64,000 nucleotides of DNA from Burkholderia sp. GAS332 (GCA_900142905.1 FSRV01000002.1:1054001-1118000), one strand, 5' to 3'. Shown: positions 52,486 to 61,602, counted from the first letter of the stretch. Notes: generated by a model from the sequence alone, not told the origin. Translations and numbers: made by a program.

Positions 52486-53141
52486 GTGGATGGCTAGCGT
52501 ACCGCTATCCATCAAAAATATTATTGGGCGCGATCTTCTTTGCGCAGTTCACCCACTTCCAGATGATGTCGCCAGTCGCTTAAAAAAATGTCCGATTTTT
52601 CCTGGATCGCTGGCTGATCCGTCTGACATTTTTCAGCTTCAAACCGCTTCTGAGCACCTAATATAGTGCTAGCGTAAATGTGTATCTTAACTGTAAGCGA
52701 AAATCCAATTGAAATTAGACACCCGGGCGTGGCTCGGTGACATCTCGCGTTAGCGGTTGGCGAAGCATGCGCGCTGCATGGGTGATACATGCTGGTGCAT
52801 GTAAATCATTCCGATCGCCGCTTCATGTTTCAGTGTATCCAAATTCAAAAATCCTGGATGCGGTAAAGCGCAACTTTTACCTTTTAAAAGTTGGTGGCTA
52901 AGGTCGATTTCGTAAAGCGACTAAAACGTTTTCTGGGTCTCTTTGCGAGCGGGTTGAGTGGAAGTCATTAAAATATGATTCGATTTTTAGTCGTAAACTT
53001 TGCACTCCGAATGATGTGAAATAGAATTGGAATAATTTGGTTTTTGTGCAAAACAAGACTCTTTTCAGTGCGGCTGACCTGAGCGGGTATTCGTTACTGC
53101 CTTACTCGATGTGTCGGCTGCTTCAATAGTTGAGGGCACTG
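52486..53141. other. AT-rich gap preceding the accessory cassette
   Basis: This 656-bp stretch is markedly lower in GC than the flanking genes, with many A and T runs (for example around 52560-52700 and 52840-53060). I find no convincing gene; reading frames are short and broken. It marks the left edge of the accessory cassette and may bind H-NS-like proteins or hold the cassette's control region. No flanking direct repeat or integrase was found. Confidence 0.6.
53000..53027 (+). promoter_or_regulatory. Candidate sigma-70 promoter of the accessory cassette
   Basis: TTGCAC (53000-53005) and TAGAAT (53022-53027) are separated by 16 bp, 115 bp before the first ATG of the cassette. The match is moderate and chosen for position in the AT-rich gap, so it is only a candidate. 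Confidence 0.35.
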
Positions 53142-54128
53142 ATGGCCGCACTCGCTTATGAACTACCTACGCGCTATCCAGGTCTTCGGGAATCGCTGGC
53201 TCCGCCATTGCGGGCGTTAGCTGACGAGCAGATCGAAGACCTTTTTGCCCGCACCCCCGTCGAGGCAGCGGACGTCGAGGGGTTTCTTTCCGACCTCCAG
53301 CAGGTTGCGCGCGTTGCGGCGCCCATCGCCCGGGTGGCGCTGCCGGTGATAGGCACCGCCGTCGGTGGACCCGTTGGGGCGGCGGTCGGGGGCCTCGCCG
53401 GTCAGGCGATCGGTGCGCTTGCGCAGTCAGGAACGGCCGCGCCAGCTCCACCCAGGCCGGAGGCGCCACGCGCGGCTCCGCCCAGGCCGGATGCGCCACG
53501 CCCAGCTCCGCCCAGACCGGATGCGCCACGCCCAGCTCCGCCTGGGACGGATGCGCTGCAAGTGGTCCAGCCGCCAGTCGCGCCGCGGCCGAACGACGCT
53601 CCCCCAGCGCAGCCCCGGCCGGACGAGCCTGTCGGAACGGCTACTGCGCCACCTCCGCCGAGCCGCCCGCAAGGCGGCCCTCCCGGCAGCCCCGCGGCAG
53701 GACAGCTTGTGCAGGTGCTAGGCCAACCCAGTCTGATGCAAGCCCTGATGTCGATGGTGCTGGGGCCCAACGCCGGCAGCGCGAGCGTGCCCGTTGGCCG
53801 CTCTGGCACGCAGGTTCCGGTCAGCGCGTTCGCCAATCTGCTTGGCAGTCTCGCCTCAAAGGCGTTCAGTCAAACCGAGGCGATGGCGGCGCCGTCGAGC
53901 CGTTTGCCGGAATACCTTTATCAAGAGGGCGTTCTCGCTGTCGATCCTGCCAACCCGGACCAACGCGCGGAACGACTCATGGCGCTGATGCAAGAAAGCG
54001 TGCCCCGTCGTGCTCGCGCGATGCCCGCGCAGTTGACTGAAGCTGACGAGTTCTACGATCAACTCGATGCTGCCGAGCTTATTGAGCTGATCGAGGAGGA
54101 AGGGGGCGATCTTGAGCTCGATGAATGA
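53142..54128 (+). CDS. Cassette gene 1: glycine-zipper and proline-rich protein
   Basis: Protein of 328 aa, not recognised. I start at the ATG at 53142 (MAALAYELPTRYPG), seven bases after GAGGG; a TTG at 53130 is possible. A helical N-terminus (about 1-60) is followed by a hydrophobic glycine zipper (GTAVGGPVGAAVGGLAGQ, about 75-95), then repeated PPRPDAPRPA units and more proline-rich sequence to about 190, a hydrophobic middle (LMQALMSMVLG), and an acidic C-terminus (FYDQLDAAELIELIEEEGG). Glycine zippers can insert into or assemble at membranes. No signal peptide is evident. It overlaps the next gene. Confidence 0.7.
   Translation: MAALAYELPTRYPGLRESLAPPLRALADEQIEDLFARTPVEAADVEGFLSDLQQVARVAAPIARVALPVIGTAVGGPVGAAVGGLAGQAIGALAQSGTAAPAPPRPEAPRAAPPRPDAPRPAPPRPDAPRPAPPGTDALQVVQPPVAPRPNDAPPAQPRPDEPVGTATAPPPPSRPQGGPPGSPAAGQLVQVLGQPSLMQALMSMVLGPNAGSASVPVGRSGTQVPVSAFANLLGSLASKAFSQTEAMAAPSSRLPEYLYQEGVLAVDPANPDQRAERLMALMQESVPRRARAMPAQLTEADEFYDQLDAAELIELIEEEGGDLELDE
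53445..53564. repeat. 30-bp tandem repeat, four units
   Basis: Four 30-bp units (starting at 53445, 53475, 53505 and 53535) with core GCTCCGCCCAGGCCGGATGC encode the decapeptide APPRPDAPRP. Units 2 and 3 differ at one base; the last is degenerate. Slippage would keep the frame. Confidence 0.85.
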
Positions 54129-54579
54129 CGTAATGATGCAGACGCTGCTGGCCCGGCTGGGCGTTGACGGGACGGCCGGACTTGATCCTGCCGCGCAACT
54201 CGCGGCGCTTGCGTCCACCGACCCGACGTTGGCGCCGGTCGTGAGTCTTCTTCAACAGCGCCTGGCCGCGCCTGAGGTGGTTGACGTCGACAGCGAGGAA
54301 GTGTCCGAAGCGCCGCTCGAGGCGCGCGAAGGCGTGAGTGATCTGGCCCAGCTGGCTCGCAAAATGTTCGCCGAGCTGAAGGTATTGCGGATGCGCAACG
54401 ATAGTCTGGCTGCGGCGTTGGGCGCCTGCCGCGTGTGCTGGGGCGAGGATCCAGGCTGCCAGTTTTGCGGCGGAGACGGCGGCGTTGGCGCGTTCCAGAT
54501 CAATGCGAGGCTGTTCAACAAGATCGTCAGGCCGGCACTGAAGCAACTTGATCCGCGCGCAGGGGTGGTGCGGTCGTAG
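54112..54579 (+). CDS. Cassette gene 2: Cys4 zinc-ribbon-like protein
   Basis: Protein of 155 aa (TTG at 54112, five bases after AAGGGGG) or 152 aa (ATG at 54121). It overlaps gene 1 by 8-17 bp. The first 100 residues are helical (QLARKMFAELKVLRMRNDSL could be a coiled coil). Near residues 109-123 four cysteines form CRVCWGEDPGCQFC, a C-x2-C-x6-C-x2-C zinc-ribbon-like cluster, followed by GGDG. The C-terminal helix (FNKIVRPALKQLD) may be a docking element. Function not recognised. Confidence 0.68.
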   Translation: MSSMNDVMMQTLLARLGVDGTAGLDPAAQLAALASTDPTLAPVVSLLQQRLAAPEVVDVDSEEVSEAPLEAREGVSDLAQLARKMFAELKVLRMRNDSLAAALGACRVCWGEDPGCQFCGGDGGVGAFQINARLFNKIVRPALKQLDPRAGVVRS

Positions 54580-54601
54580 CAGCACGGGAACGGAGGACAA
54601 G

Positions 54602-55309
54602 ATGGCAACGCTTTTTGAAGGTGAGGTGGACGAGGCTGACGAGTTCCTGGAGGCCGACGAATTGGACGAGGCGGACGAGTGGGATGAAGCTGCTCGACGG
54701 CCACGTACGCCGGTGCGGGTTGCCAGCGGTCGGGATCTCGCGCGTCAGCGTGCGACGTCAAAATATGTGACTCAGCAACAACTCGAGACGACGATCGCGC
54801 GGGTGGGTGCCCAGATACGCACCAATTCCAACGCTGTCGCGCGCCTGGAGACGCGTGTGACGACAACCGCGTCGGCGCTACGGAAGGATACGGCGGCAGC
54901 CATGAAGAAGGAGGCCGCTGCGCGGAAGGACGACGGCGCGAAGATTCGAAGCAGCCTCAGTCAGACGCAGCAAATGGCGGCGTTGATGCCACTCTTGACC
55001 CAACAGCCCGCGGGAACCGTAACGTACCCCGGGACTACGGCACTCCCGATAAGCATACAGGCTACCGGGGCAGCGGGAGCGGTCTCCACCTACACGGGCA
55101 GTCTCGCGATTCCTGCCGCCACCATGACCGTTCAGCCTGCGGGCAACTCCACCATGTCGCTGCTCTTGCCCATGCTGCTGTTCATGGGCATTGGCGACGG
55201 CAGTAGTTCCGGCTCCGGTGGGCTCTTGGGCGGAGGCGGCTCGGGCGACAACTCGACAATGATGATGCTTGTCCTGGTTCTCGCGCTTAGCGGCGGGCTT
55301 AACAAGTAA
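54602..55309 (+). CDS. Cassette gene 3: acidic coiled-coil protein with hydrophobic tail
   Basis: Protein of 235 aa, not recognised. The ATG at 54602 follows a perfect GGAGG. It has a strongly acidic start (GEVDEADEFLEADELDEADE), a Lys/Arg-rich coiled coil (about 40-120, with ALRKDTAAAMKKEAAARKDD), a Thr/Ala/Gly-rich part with PAGTVTYPG-like repeats, and a tail of hydrophobic stretches (SLLLPMLLFMGIGDG, MMMLVLVLALSGG) separated by Gly/Ser. The tail looks suited to membrane contact or assembly. It lies 22 bp after gene 2 and 17 bp before gene 4. Confidence 0.65.
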   Translation: MATLFEGEVDEADEFLEADELDEADEWDEAARRPRTPVRVASGRDLARQRATSKYVTQQQLETTIARVGAQIRTNSNAVARLETRVTTTASALRKDTAAAMKKEAAARKDDGAKIRSSLSQTQQMAALMPLLTQQPAGTVTYPGTTALPISIQATGAAGAVSTYTGSLAIPAATMTVQPAGNSTMSLLLPMLLFMGIGDGSSSGSGGLLGGGGSGDNSTMMMLVLVLALSGGLNK

Positions 55310-55326
55310 CTGAGCGGGAGCCGGAC

Positions 55327-56319
55327 ATGTCTATTGCGCTAGGTTATGCGCTCGGTATGATGGGCGCCGCTCAAGAAGGGATCACAGACCCGGGCCGACA
55401 GAATTTTTACGGTCTGCTGGGGGCCGTCATGGGTTCAAGCCCCCTCGGCCTTGGTGTGACGCTAACGCTTGCCAACCAGGAGGCGGATGCAGAGGCTCAG
55501 GCCCAGGTGCCGGGCACTGCCGTGACGGCGGCGCCGGGCCAATTGGCGAGCCCAGGCGCGATACTGGTCCTATCGCCGCCGAGTCCAAGTCCCGCGCCTG
55601 CGTCTGGACCTTCGCCGGCTCCTGGACCTGCGCCTTCGCCTGCCATGCCGGCGCCGGGCCAAGTCGGAAATCTCGTATCGACTGGGACCACGTACGACAG
55701 TATCTCCTTGAACTGGAGCGCCCCGGCGAACAGCGCGGTCTCAGGGTATGCGGTCGAATACAGCTTGAGCGGTGCCAACGCGTGGACCCTGATTTCGCAG
55801 CCGGTCACTGGGACTACCGTCACAACGACCATCGACGAAACGATCTCAGGGTTGACTCCGCAGACAGCCTACGACATCCAGGTGTTTGCCTTGGGCACAA
55901 ACGGCGCACCGGGGCCCACTGCGAGCCTGCAGGGCATTCAGACGCAAGTCGCTCCGCCCGGGCCCGTGACCAGCGCCGATGCGCGCAAAACAGAATCGCA
56001 GCACGAAATCCACCTCTCCTGGAGCGCGCCATTGGCCGACGCCACGCATGGGCTCGCGCAGTCGTATATGTTCCAGAGCCGCCCAGAGCCAAGCATGCCT
56101 ATACCGAATACGCCGAACACCAAAACTACGGTAAAAGGGCTGAGTCCAGGCACGACTTACACGTTTCTGATCGTTGCGGCCAATTCCAGCGGCCTGTCCA
56201 ACCCGGTCTCTGTGACGGGAACAACCGCCGCGGACCCTGGAGAGTCGCAAACCCAGCTTGAGGGCCGCCATCATCAGACGGGCGAGGCGGCGGCCGCTGA
56301 GCAGAAGAAGCGCAACTAA
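55327..56319 (+). CDS. Cassette gene 4: fibronectin type III domain protein
   Basis: Protein of 330 aa from the ATG at 55327. The N-terminus (ALGYALGMMGAAQEG, LLGAVMGSSPLGLGV) is glycine-rich and hydrophobic but not a clear signal peptide. A Pro/Ser-rich linker (PSPAPASGPSPAPGPAPSP) leads to two fibronectin type III domains at about 110-215 and 215-305, marked by ISLNWSAP, LTPQTAYDIQVFA, IHLSWSAP and LSPGTTYTFLIVA. Such domains usually act as spacers or adhesion modules on exported proteins. The C-terminus is charged (KKRN). Confidence 0.78.
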   Translation: MSIALGYALGMMGAAQEGITDPGRQNFYGLLGAVMGSSPLGLGVTLTLANQEADAEAQAQVPGTAVTAAPGQLASPGAILVLSPPSPSPAPASGPSPAPGPAPSPAMPAPGQVGNLVSTGTTYDSISLNWSAPANSAVSGYAVEYSLSGANAWTLISQPVTGTTVTTTIDETISGLTPQTAYDIQVFALGTNGAPGPTASLQGIQTQVAPPGPVTSADARKTESQHEIHLSWSAPLADATHGLAQSYMFQSRPEPSMPIPNTPNTKTTVKGLSPGTTYTFLIVAANSSGLSNPVSVTGTTAADPGESQTQLEGRHHQTGEAAAAEQKKRN

Positions 56320-56361
56320 TCGCTCGCGCCACGCAAGCGGCCAGGACAGTAAGCTCGGCGC

Positions 56362-58479
56362 GTGAGTTCGGCTTCCGATGATTCGGGAGCCGATGGCGAT
56401 CCCGTGCCGGCCAGGCACGTAAAACGGAAATCAGGCATGGAACCGGGCCTTGAAGAATTGCTCCGGGCGGGCAATCCCGACGACGAGGTGGCGGTGCTGT
56501 TGCGCCTCACCGAGGGAGGCGCCGTTCCCTCCGGCACGCGGATCGTGGCAGGCTTTCCACCCATTTATACGGCACGGGTGCGCCGCGGTTCCATCCCGGC
56601 GGTGCGCGCCGCCGAAGGCGTGTTGAGCATGAAAGCGGCGCGCCGGTACGTGCCGGACTGGCTGGACCTTCCCGTCGCCGAATCCGACGATATCGCGCCG
56701 CGCTCAAGTGACGAGCGGCGTCCCGAAGACCTCGCCCAGACGGGTCGCGGCGTCGTGCTCGGCCTGGTCGATTGGGGGCTTGACATCGCCCATCCGGACC
56801 TTCGCAACGCAGACGGCACGACGCGTGTGCTCGCGTTGTGGGACCAGCGCGAGCGACCCGGCACGCCGCCCAACACGCTCTACGGCTATGGGCGCGTCCA
56901 TGACCGGCAGGCCATCGACACCGCTCTGCGCGAGACAAACCCCTATGCTGCGCTGTCGTACTACCCGAACGACGCCGGACAGCGGCCGTGCCACGGCACG
57001 CATACTGCGGCGATTGCGGCAGGCAGCGGGCTCAGCGGCGGTCCGACAGGCATGGCGCCGGACACTGAACTGGTGTTCGTGCACCTGGGCGCCGCAACCG
57101 GTGAGCGTGGCGATCACCTGGGTGATTCGGTCGCGCTCGTCGAAGCGATCCACTTCATCGCAACGCTGGCCGAGCCGCGCCCGTGGGTGGTGAATCTCAG
57201 CATGGGGTTGATTGCCGGGCCGCATGACGGCAGCACGCTAACCGAGCAAGCCATCGACGCAGCCTTGGCCCATCCCGGGCGGGCCGTGGTGCATAGCACC
57301 GGCAACTACCACAACCGTCCCATTCACACGCAGGGCCTCTTGCGGCCGGGCGAAATTCGCGAGATCGGTTTTCAGACCGGTGAGCAGGACGGGTTTGCCC
57401 ATGAGATCGACATCTGGTACTCGGGCCGCGACCGCATCACGATCGAGGCAATCGGGCCATCCGGCAAAGTGCTGGCGCGCGCGGTTGCGGGCAGCTCCGC
57501 GGAGCTCAGCGTCGCCGGGAAGCGCGTCGGCCGACTCTATAATCGCCGCCGCGATCCGAACAATCGCGATAACGAAGCGCATCTCTATCTCGACGTCACC
57601 GCACCCCGAGGCGCCTGGCAGCTGCGGCTGCGGGCCGTCGACGTAGTCGACGGGCGGTTTCACTGCTGGATCGAACGAGATCCGGGCTGCTCACTCTGTC
57701 AGCCGGCGTTCGACGATGCCGACATAGTCGAGCGATCGACGACAAACAATATCTGCAACGGGCTTCTGTCAATCGCCGTCGGTGCATACGACGCCCACGC
57801 GATGGCCCGCCCACTCGCGTCATTCAGCAGTTGGGGACCCACCCGCGACGGGCGGCTAAAGCCTGACCTCGTCGCACCTGGGGTCGATGTGCTGTCCGCC
57901 CGGTCGGCAGCCTGGCCGCCAGGCGCCGACGCGCCGCTGCTGACGCGGATGTCGGGTACGAGCATGGCGGCGCCTTACGTCGCCGGCCTGGTCGCGCTGA
58001 TGTTCGAAGCGGCGGGTCGGCCCCTGCCGGTGCGGCGAACCAGGGAGCTGTTGCTCAAGGTCGCGGAACCCCTGGCCGAAGAGACGCCGCAGGAAGGCTG
58101 GGGCAGCGGCTACGCCGCGGTGGCAGACGCGGTGGCTGCAGCAGAGGAAGACGCTACGGTTCGCGCCCGCCGGGCTGACACCACCAACGCAAGTGGGCTG
58201 ACACGTGCATCGGCGGATGCAGAGCCGGGCGTCGCGCAGCAGCCGGGCCAGACGACGAATCGAAACGGCGGCATGAGCGTGGACGGGGACGCGCCGCGCG
58301 CCAACCCGATCCCCGAATCGCCGACCAGCCCCCTTCGCGCGGAAGCCGCGTCTGCGGCCCTTGGCTGTGACAGCGCGCAAGCCGATGAGGGCGTGATCTG
58401 GCCGGAATCGCGCTGCAATGGTGTGGACACCGAAATGGATGGGTGGCCACCGGAAACGGATGTTGAGTGCAGGAGTTAG
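56362..58479 (+). CDS. Cassette gene 5: subtilisin-like serine protease (S8)
   Basis: Subtilase of 705 aa. The first codon is a GTG at 56362; an ATG at 56437 (MEPGLEELLRAG) with GGAAA upstream is an alternative. The catalytic triad is complete: Asp in GLVDWGLDIAHPDL (about 137), His in PCHGTHTAAIA (about 211) and Ser in SGTSMAAPYVAGL (about 534), with the oxyanion Asn in HSTGNYHN. An insertion of about 140 residues between Asn and Ser includes a CSLC pair. No Sec signal or clear propeptide is visible, unusual for a subtilase. It could process other cassette proteins. It stops 12 bp before the start of gene 6. Confidence 0.85.
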   Translation: MSSASDDSGADGDPVPARHVKRKSGMEPGLEELLRAGNPDDEVAVLLRLTEGGAVPSGTRIVAGFPPIYTARVRRGSIPAVRAAEGVLSMKAARRYVPDWLDLPVAESDDIAPRSSDERRPEDLAQTGRGVVLGLVDWGLDIAHPDLRNADGTTRVLALWDQRERPGTPPNTLYGYGRVHDRQAIDTALRETNPYAALSYYPNDAGQRPCHGTHTAAIAAGSGLSGGPTGMAPDTELVFVHLGAATGERGDHLGDSVALVEAIHFIATLAEPRPWVVNLSMGLIAGPHDGSTLTEQAIDAALAHPGRAVVHSTGNYHNRPIHTQGLLRPGEIREIGFQTGEQDGFAHEIDIWYSGRDRITIEAIGPSGKVLARAVAGSSAELSVAGKRVGRLYNRRRDPNNRDNEAHLYLDVTAPRGAWQLRLRAVDVVDGRFHCWIERDPGCSLCQPAFDDADIVERSTTNNICNGLLSIAVGAYDAHAMARPLASFSSWGPTRDGRLKPDLVAPGVDVLSARSAAWPPGADAPLLTRMSGTSMAAPYVAGLVALMFEAAGRPLPVRRTRELLLKVAEPLAEETPQEGWGSGYAAVADAVAAAEEDATVRARRADTTNASGLTRASADAEPGVAQQPGQTTNRNGGMSVDGDAPRANPIPESPTSPLRAEAASAALGCDSAQADEGVIWPESRCNGVDTEMDGWPPETDVECRS

Positions 58480-58491
58480 GAGGATAAAGGC

Positions 58492-61176
58492 ATGTCGTCC
58501 AACACGTTCGCCGTACCCGACCCGCCTGGGCTTGCGACCTTCGCCGATGCACTTGTGGCGTCCCGGCGCACGGAGGCAGAACCGGAGGCAGCCGGGTTGT
58601 CTCTTCTGGGCACTGTGCTCGCTGCGCCCGGCGCGGCAGTGCGATCGGCCGTCGCGGGCAGGGCGCCCGGTGGTTGGGAAGTTATCGCCAGGTCGGGCGA
58701 GACGTTGACCGTACAACCCCTATCGGGCGACGTCATGTTGCGGATGGTGGAGGGCGGCGCGGCTCATATTGCCGTGGTGGCCTCACCGGGCCTGCTGCAT
58801 GCGAACGAGGTAGCCGAATCCGGGCTCCATGCGGAAAGTGGGGAAGGCGGCGGCTACGTTCATGTCATAGAACCTGGCCCGACGCTGCGCTCCGCCAGCG
58901 AGGGTTTTGCGCGGCGCGTCACGGATTCCTTGGGCTACCTCCTGACGGATCTTGTGCTGTTGCGGCTTGCTCAGCCGCCGGGAACCGCTCAGCCCGCGCC
59001 CACCGTGATCGTGCAGGGCGCCCCCGGCTTGGCGACGCCTGGCGACGAAAGCGAAGCGGACGGCGCGCCCATCGACGACGCCAGGCTCTCCTGGCCGGAC
59101 GCGTCCGCGGAGCAACTCGACCTGATGCGCCGCGTCTACCGCGCTCAGGTGAGCCGGGCATCACGCACGCGCAGCTTTGTGGGCGATGTCGCCGCAGCAG
59201 ACCTTGCCGAGATCGAGCATGGCATTCAGGCTCGGCCCGCCGCCGCCGAGTCATGCCGCCGCCTATTGGCCGACGTTCGCGCGGCGGCGGCGGCCGATAG
59301 CGGCGCGGCGAGCGTCTCGCGGATCGGCTTGGTCAGCGGCTATCGTTCGGCAACAAGCCAACTGGCAATCTGGAACCGGAACTTCCCCCGGTACTACGCC
59401 GAGACGCGCTCCGCTCGTCAAGCCAGGCAAGGGGGAGAGTTCGGTCCGGCGGCCTCGGATCTGCTTGTCGCGTACATCTCGGGTCGCCTGGCCGCGCCCG
59501 GTTTCAGCCTGCATAACAATGGGCTCGCGATCGACTTCATTACCGTTCAGGACAGCATATCGATGGGTGCCGACACCAGCGCGGACAATCGCTCCCACTG
59601 GCGCGGCAGTTGGTTGTTCGGCTGGCTTGCGGGCAACGCGAGCCGTTATGGGTTCTTTCAAAATACATCGATAGACGAACCTTGGCATTGGGAATTCCGT
59701 GACAGCGCCTCCGCTGCGCAGTCTGTATCAGCGGACGACGTCGGCTCACTATTCACACCCGATACCCTCGAGCCGACTGACGTCTATCCCGCCGCCGAGA
59801 CGGCCTTCGCTGCAGGACGGGCCGAATTCAGCAACACGCCGTTGCTGGCTTCGCACCGTGGCACCCAGCCCGATCTGATCCTTCGATGGAACGACATGAG
59901 CGACCCGTCTGCCCTTGATGTCGTCGTGCACCTGCATGGATACAGCGGCGATGGGCTCAAGATGAGCTTGCGCAACAAAGAGAGGTTCAGCGGTCTTGAC
60001 TTCGGCAACCCGGACTCTCCCGCGGATACGCGTCCCGGACGATCGTCACCGACGCTCTGCATACTGCCACGTGGCAACTACATTGGCGATCAACCCTCAA
60101 GAAATCCAGCCGCCTACAATTTCCCGTCGCTGACCACGCCCACTGGAATTCAGGACCTGATTGCCTATGGCGTTGGCAAGTTTGTGGCATCCAACGGCCT
60201 GCCGACCACGCCTTCGGTCCGTCGACTGATCATGACCGCGCATTCTGGGGGAGGGGCGGCGCTGAACCCTGCGCTAGCCAACAATGTTCCGGACGAAATC
60301 CAGGTATTCGATGCACTCTATGGCGGCGCGGAAAGCGCGGAGCCCCTGATCCGCTGGGTTAGAAACCGGATTGCTTTGGAGATGCGAAGCTGGACGAGTG
60401 GCAAGACACGGGCCGAGGGCGGGCTTTGCATCGTCTACCGCGAAGGCGGCACTGCGGCGAATAGCCTTCGCGTGGCCAGTGAAATCGCGAGGCTAATCGC
60501 AAATGCCCCGTCTGACGCGCGGCCGGTACTTCAGGCGGCGTATCGGGTGCTGCGCACAGATGTCGACCACAACCATATCCCGAGCCGCTTTGGCTGGCTT
60601 CTGCTGGCCGACATCGCCCAGCCGCTTCCATCGACTTTCCGGACTCCTGCGGAATCACGATCGATCGGCGAGCCGCCGACACCCAACAGCGGGGACGATT
60701 CGGAAGCTGATCCGGACGGCAATCGTACGTCGCCGCAGCAGCCAAGCGGCGCTGTGAGCTGGCGCGTTGCCGGTTCGCTACTCGTATTGCGTGACCAGAT
60801 CAATGCCCGTGCCCCCACGCGGAGCAAGGCGAGCGATGGAACAATCGGCGATGCCGCCCATGCCGCACGCGATTCGGACCACAACCCCTGGGTCAAGGAC
60901 GGCGGCACAGGTGTCGTCACCGCACTGGATATCACGCACGACCCGGCAGGCGGTTGCGACGCGGGGACGCTCGCGGATGCGCTGGTCGCCAGTCTCGATG
61001 CAAGGATCAAATATCTGATCTGGAATCGCCGGATTGTCAGTAGCTCGGTCGTGGGTGGGGTGGCCGCCTGGACCTGGAGAAAATATGCGGGTGCAAGCCC
61101 GCACACCGAGCATATCCACATATCGGTCAGTTCGGATAAGGCGCTGTACGACTCCCAGGATGCCTGGTCGATCTAG
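58492..61176 (+). CDS. Cassette gene 6: VanY-type peptidase, hydrolase-like and second M15-like domain fusion
   Basis: Protein of 894 aa with at least three enzyme-like parts and no signal peptide. After an uncharacterised N-terminal region, residues about 275-405 form a VanY/M15 D,D-peptidase: SLHNNGLAIDF gives His341 and Asp348, EPWHWEF gives Glu396 and His399. Residues about 470-710 resemble an alpha/beta hydrolase (VVVHLHGYSGDG, nucleophile Ser585 in TAHSGGGAA, a possible catalytic His in DHNHIPSRFGW). Residues about 755-880 carry a second M15-like zinc domain (DSDHNPW, ALDITHDP, HTEHIHISV). It starts from an ATG with AGGAGGA upstream. The role may be peptidoglycan cleavage or ligation, but the substrates are unknown. 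Confidence 0.8.
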   Translation: MSSNTFAVPDPPGLATFADALVASRRTEAEPEAAGLSLLGTVLAAPGAAVRSAVAGRAPGGWEVIARSGETLTVQPLSGDVMLRMVEGGAAHIAVVASPGLLHANEVAESGLHAESGEGGGYVHVIEPGPTLRSASEGFARRVTDSLGYLLTDLVLLRLAQPPGTAQPAPTVIVQGAPGLATPGDESEADGAPIDDARLSWPDASAEQLDLMRRVYRAQVSRASRTRSFVGDVAAADLAEIEHGIQARPAAAESCRRLLADVRAAAAADSGAASVSRIGLVSGYRSATSQLAIWNRNFPRYYAETRSARQARQGGEFGPAASDLLVAYISGRLAAPGFSLHNNGLAIDFITVQDSISMGADTSADNRSHWRGSWLFGWLAGNASRYGFFQNTSIDEPWHWEFRDSASAAQSVSADDVGSLFTPDTLEPTDVYPAAETAFAAGRAEFSNTPLLASHRGTQPDLILRWNDMSDPSALDVVVHLHGYSGDGLKMSLRNKERFSGLDFGNPDSPADTRPGRSSPTLCILPRGNYIGDQPSRNPAAYNFPSLTTPTGIQDLIAYGVGKFVASNGLPTTPSVRRLIMTAHSGGGAALNPALANNVPDEIQVFDALYGGAESAEPLIRWVRNRIALEMRSWTSGKTRAEGGLCIVYREGGTAANSLRVASEIARLIANAPSDARPVLQAAYRVLRTDVDHNHIPSRFGWLLLADIAQPLPSTFRTPAESRSIGEPPTPNSGDDSEADPDGNRTSPQQPSGAVSWRVAGSLLVLRDQINARAPTRSKASDGTIGDAAHAARDSDHNPWVKDGGTGVVTALDITHDPAGGCDAGTLADALVASLDARIKYLIWNRRIVSSSVVGGVAAWTWRKYAGASPHTEHIHISVSSDKALYDSQDAWSI

Positions 61177-61270
61177 CGATGCGGCTATCTTGTCGCGCAC
61201 GAGCTGTTTGGGCTGACGGGCGAAACCGCTATCCATGCGAAGGCGGCTAACTACTTGACTGGAGGGTGTT

Positions 61271-61600
61271 ATGCCAACTTTAGGTGGACGCGTCGTAGCT
61301 GCGCCATCAGGAGCGCACGGATTCGACTCTGCATCTGTCCTGTCTGCGCAGACGGCCAGAGCGATGAATCAGTCGGGGTTTCAGTTTTGTATTCGCTACC
61401 TGTCCCGATTGTCTCCGCAAGGCCGGGGCGACCTTTCCAATACCGAGGCGAAGGGGATACTTGACGGCGGCCTCGCGCTCATGGCGGTACAGCATGTCTC
61501 TAAGCCAGGCTGGGTGCCGAATGCCACATTGGGGCGGCAATGTCACAGCCATCGAAGCTGCCGGCGCGGTCCTGTTACCGCGCGAGCTCAGTGTGGGACG
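61271..61600 (+). pseudogene. Cassette gene 7: truncated, frameshifted DUF1906-like remnant
   Basis: The ATG at 61271 has a GGAGGG site and opens a frame whose first 80 residues look like a DUF1906 (Rv2525c-type glycoside-hydrolase-like) domain: HGFDSASVLSAQTARAM, FQFCIRYLSRLSPQG and LALMAVQHVSKPGWVPN. Around 61535 the likeness shifts to another frame (GNVTAIEAAGAVLLPRELSV), after which it stops; the domain usually needs about 200 residues. The nominal frame runs on to 61672 with low-quality sequence overlapping the convergent TetR gene. I read it as a decayed last gene of the cassette. A sequencing error for the frameshift cannot be excluded. Confidence 0.6.
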
Positions 61601-61602
61601 CC

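Noticed and set aside
53142..61600. A prophage or tailocin remnant
   Set aside because: Lysis-type domains occur, but no capsid, terminase, sheath, tube, baseplate, integrase or holin gene is visible in the window.
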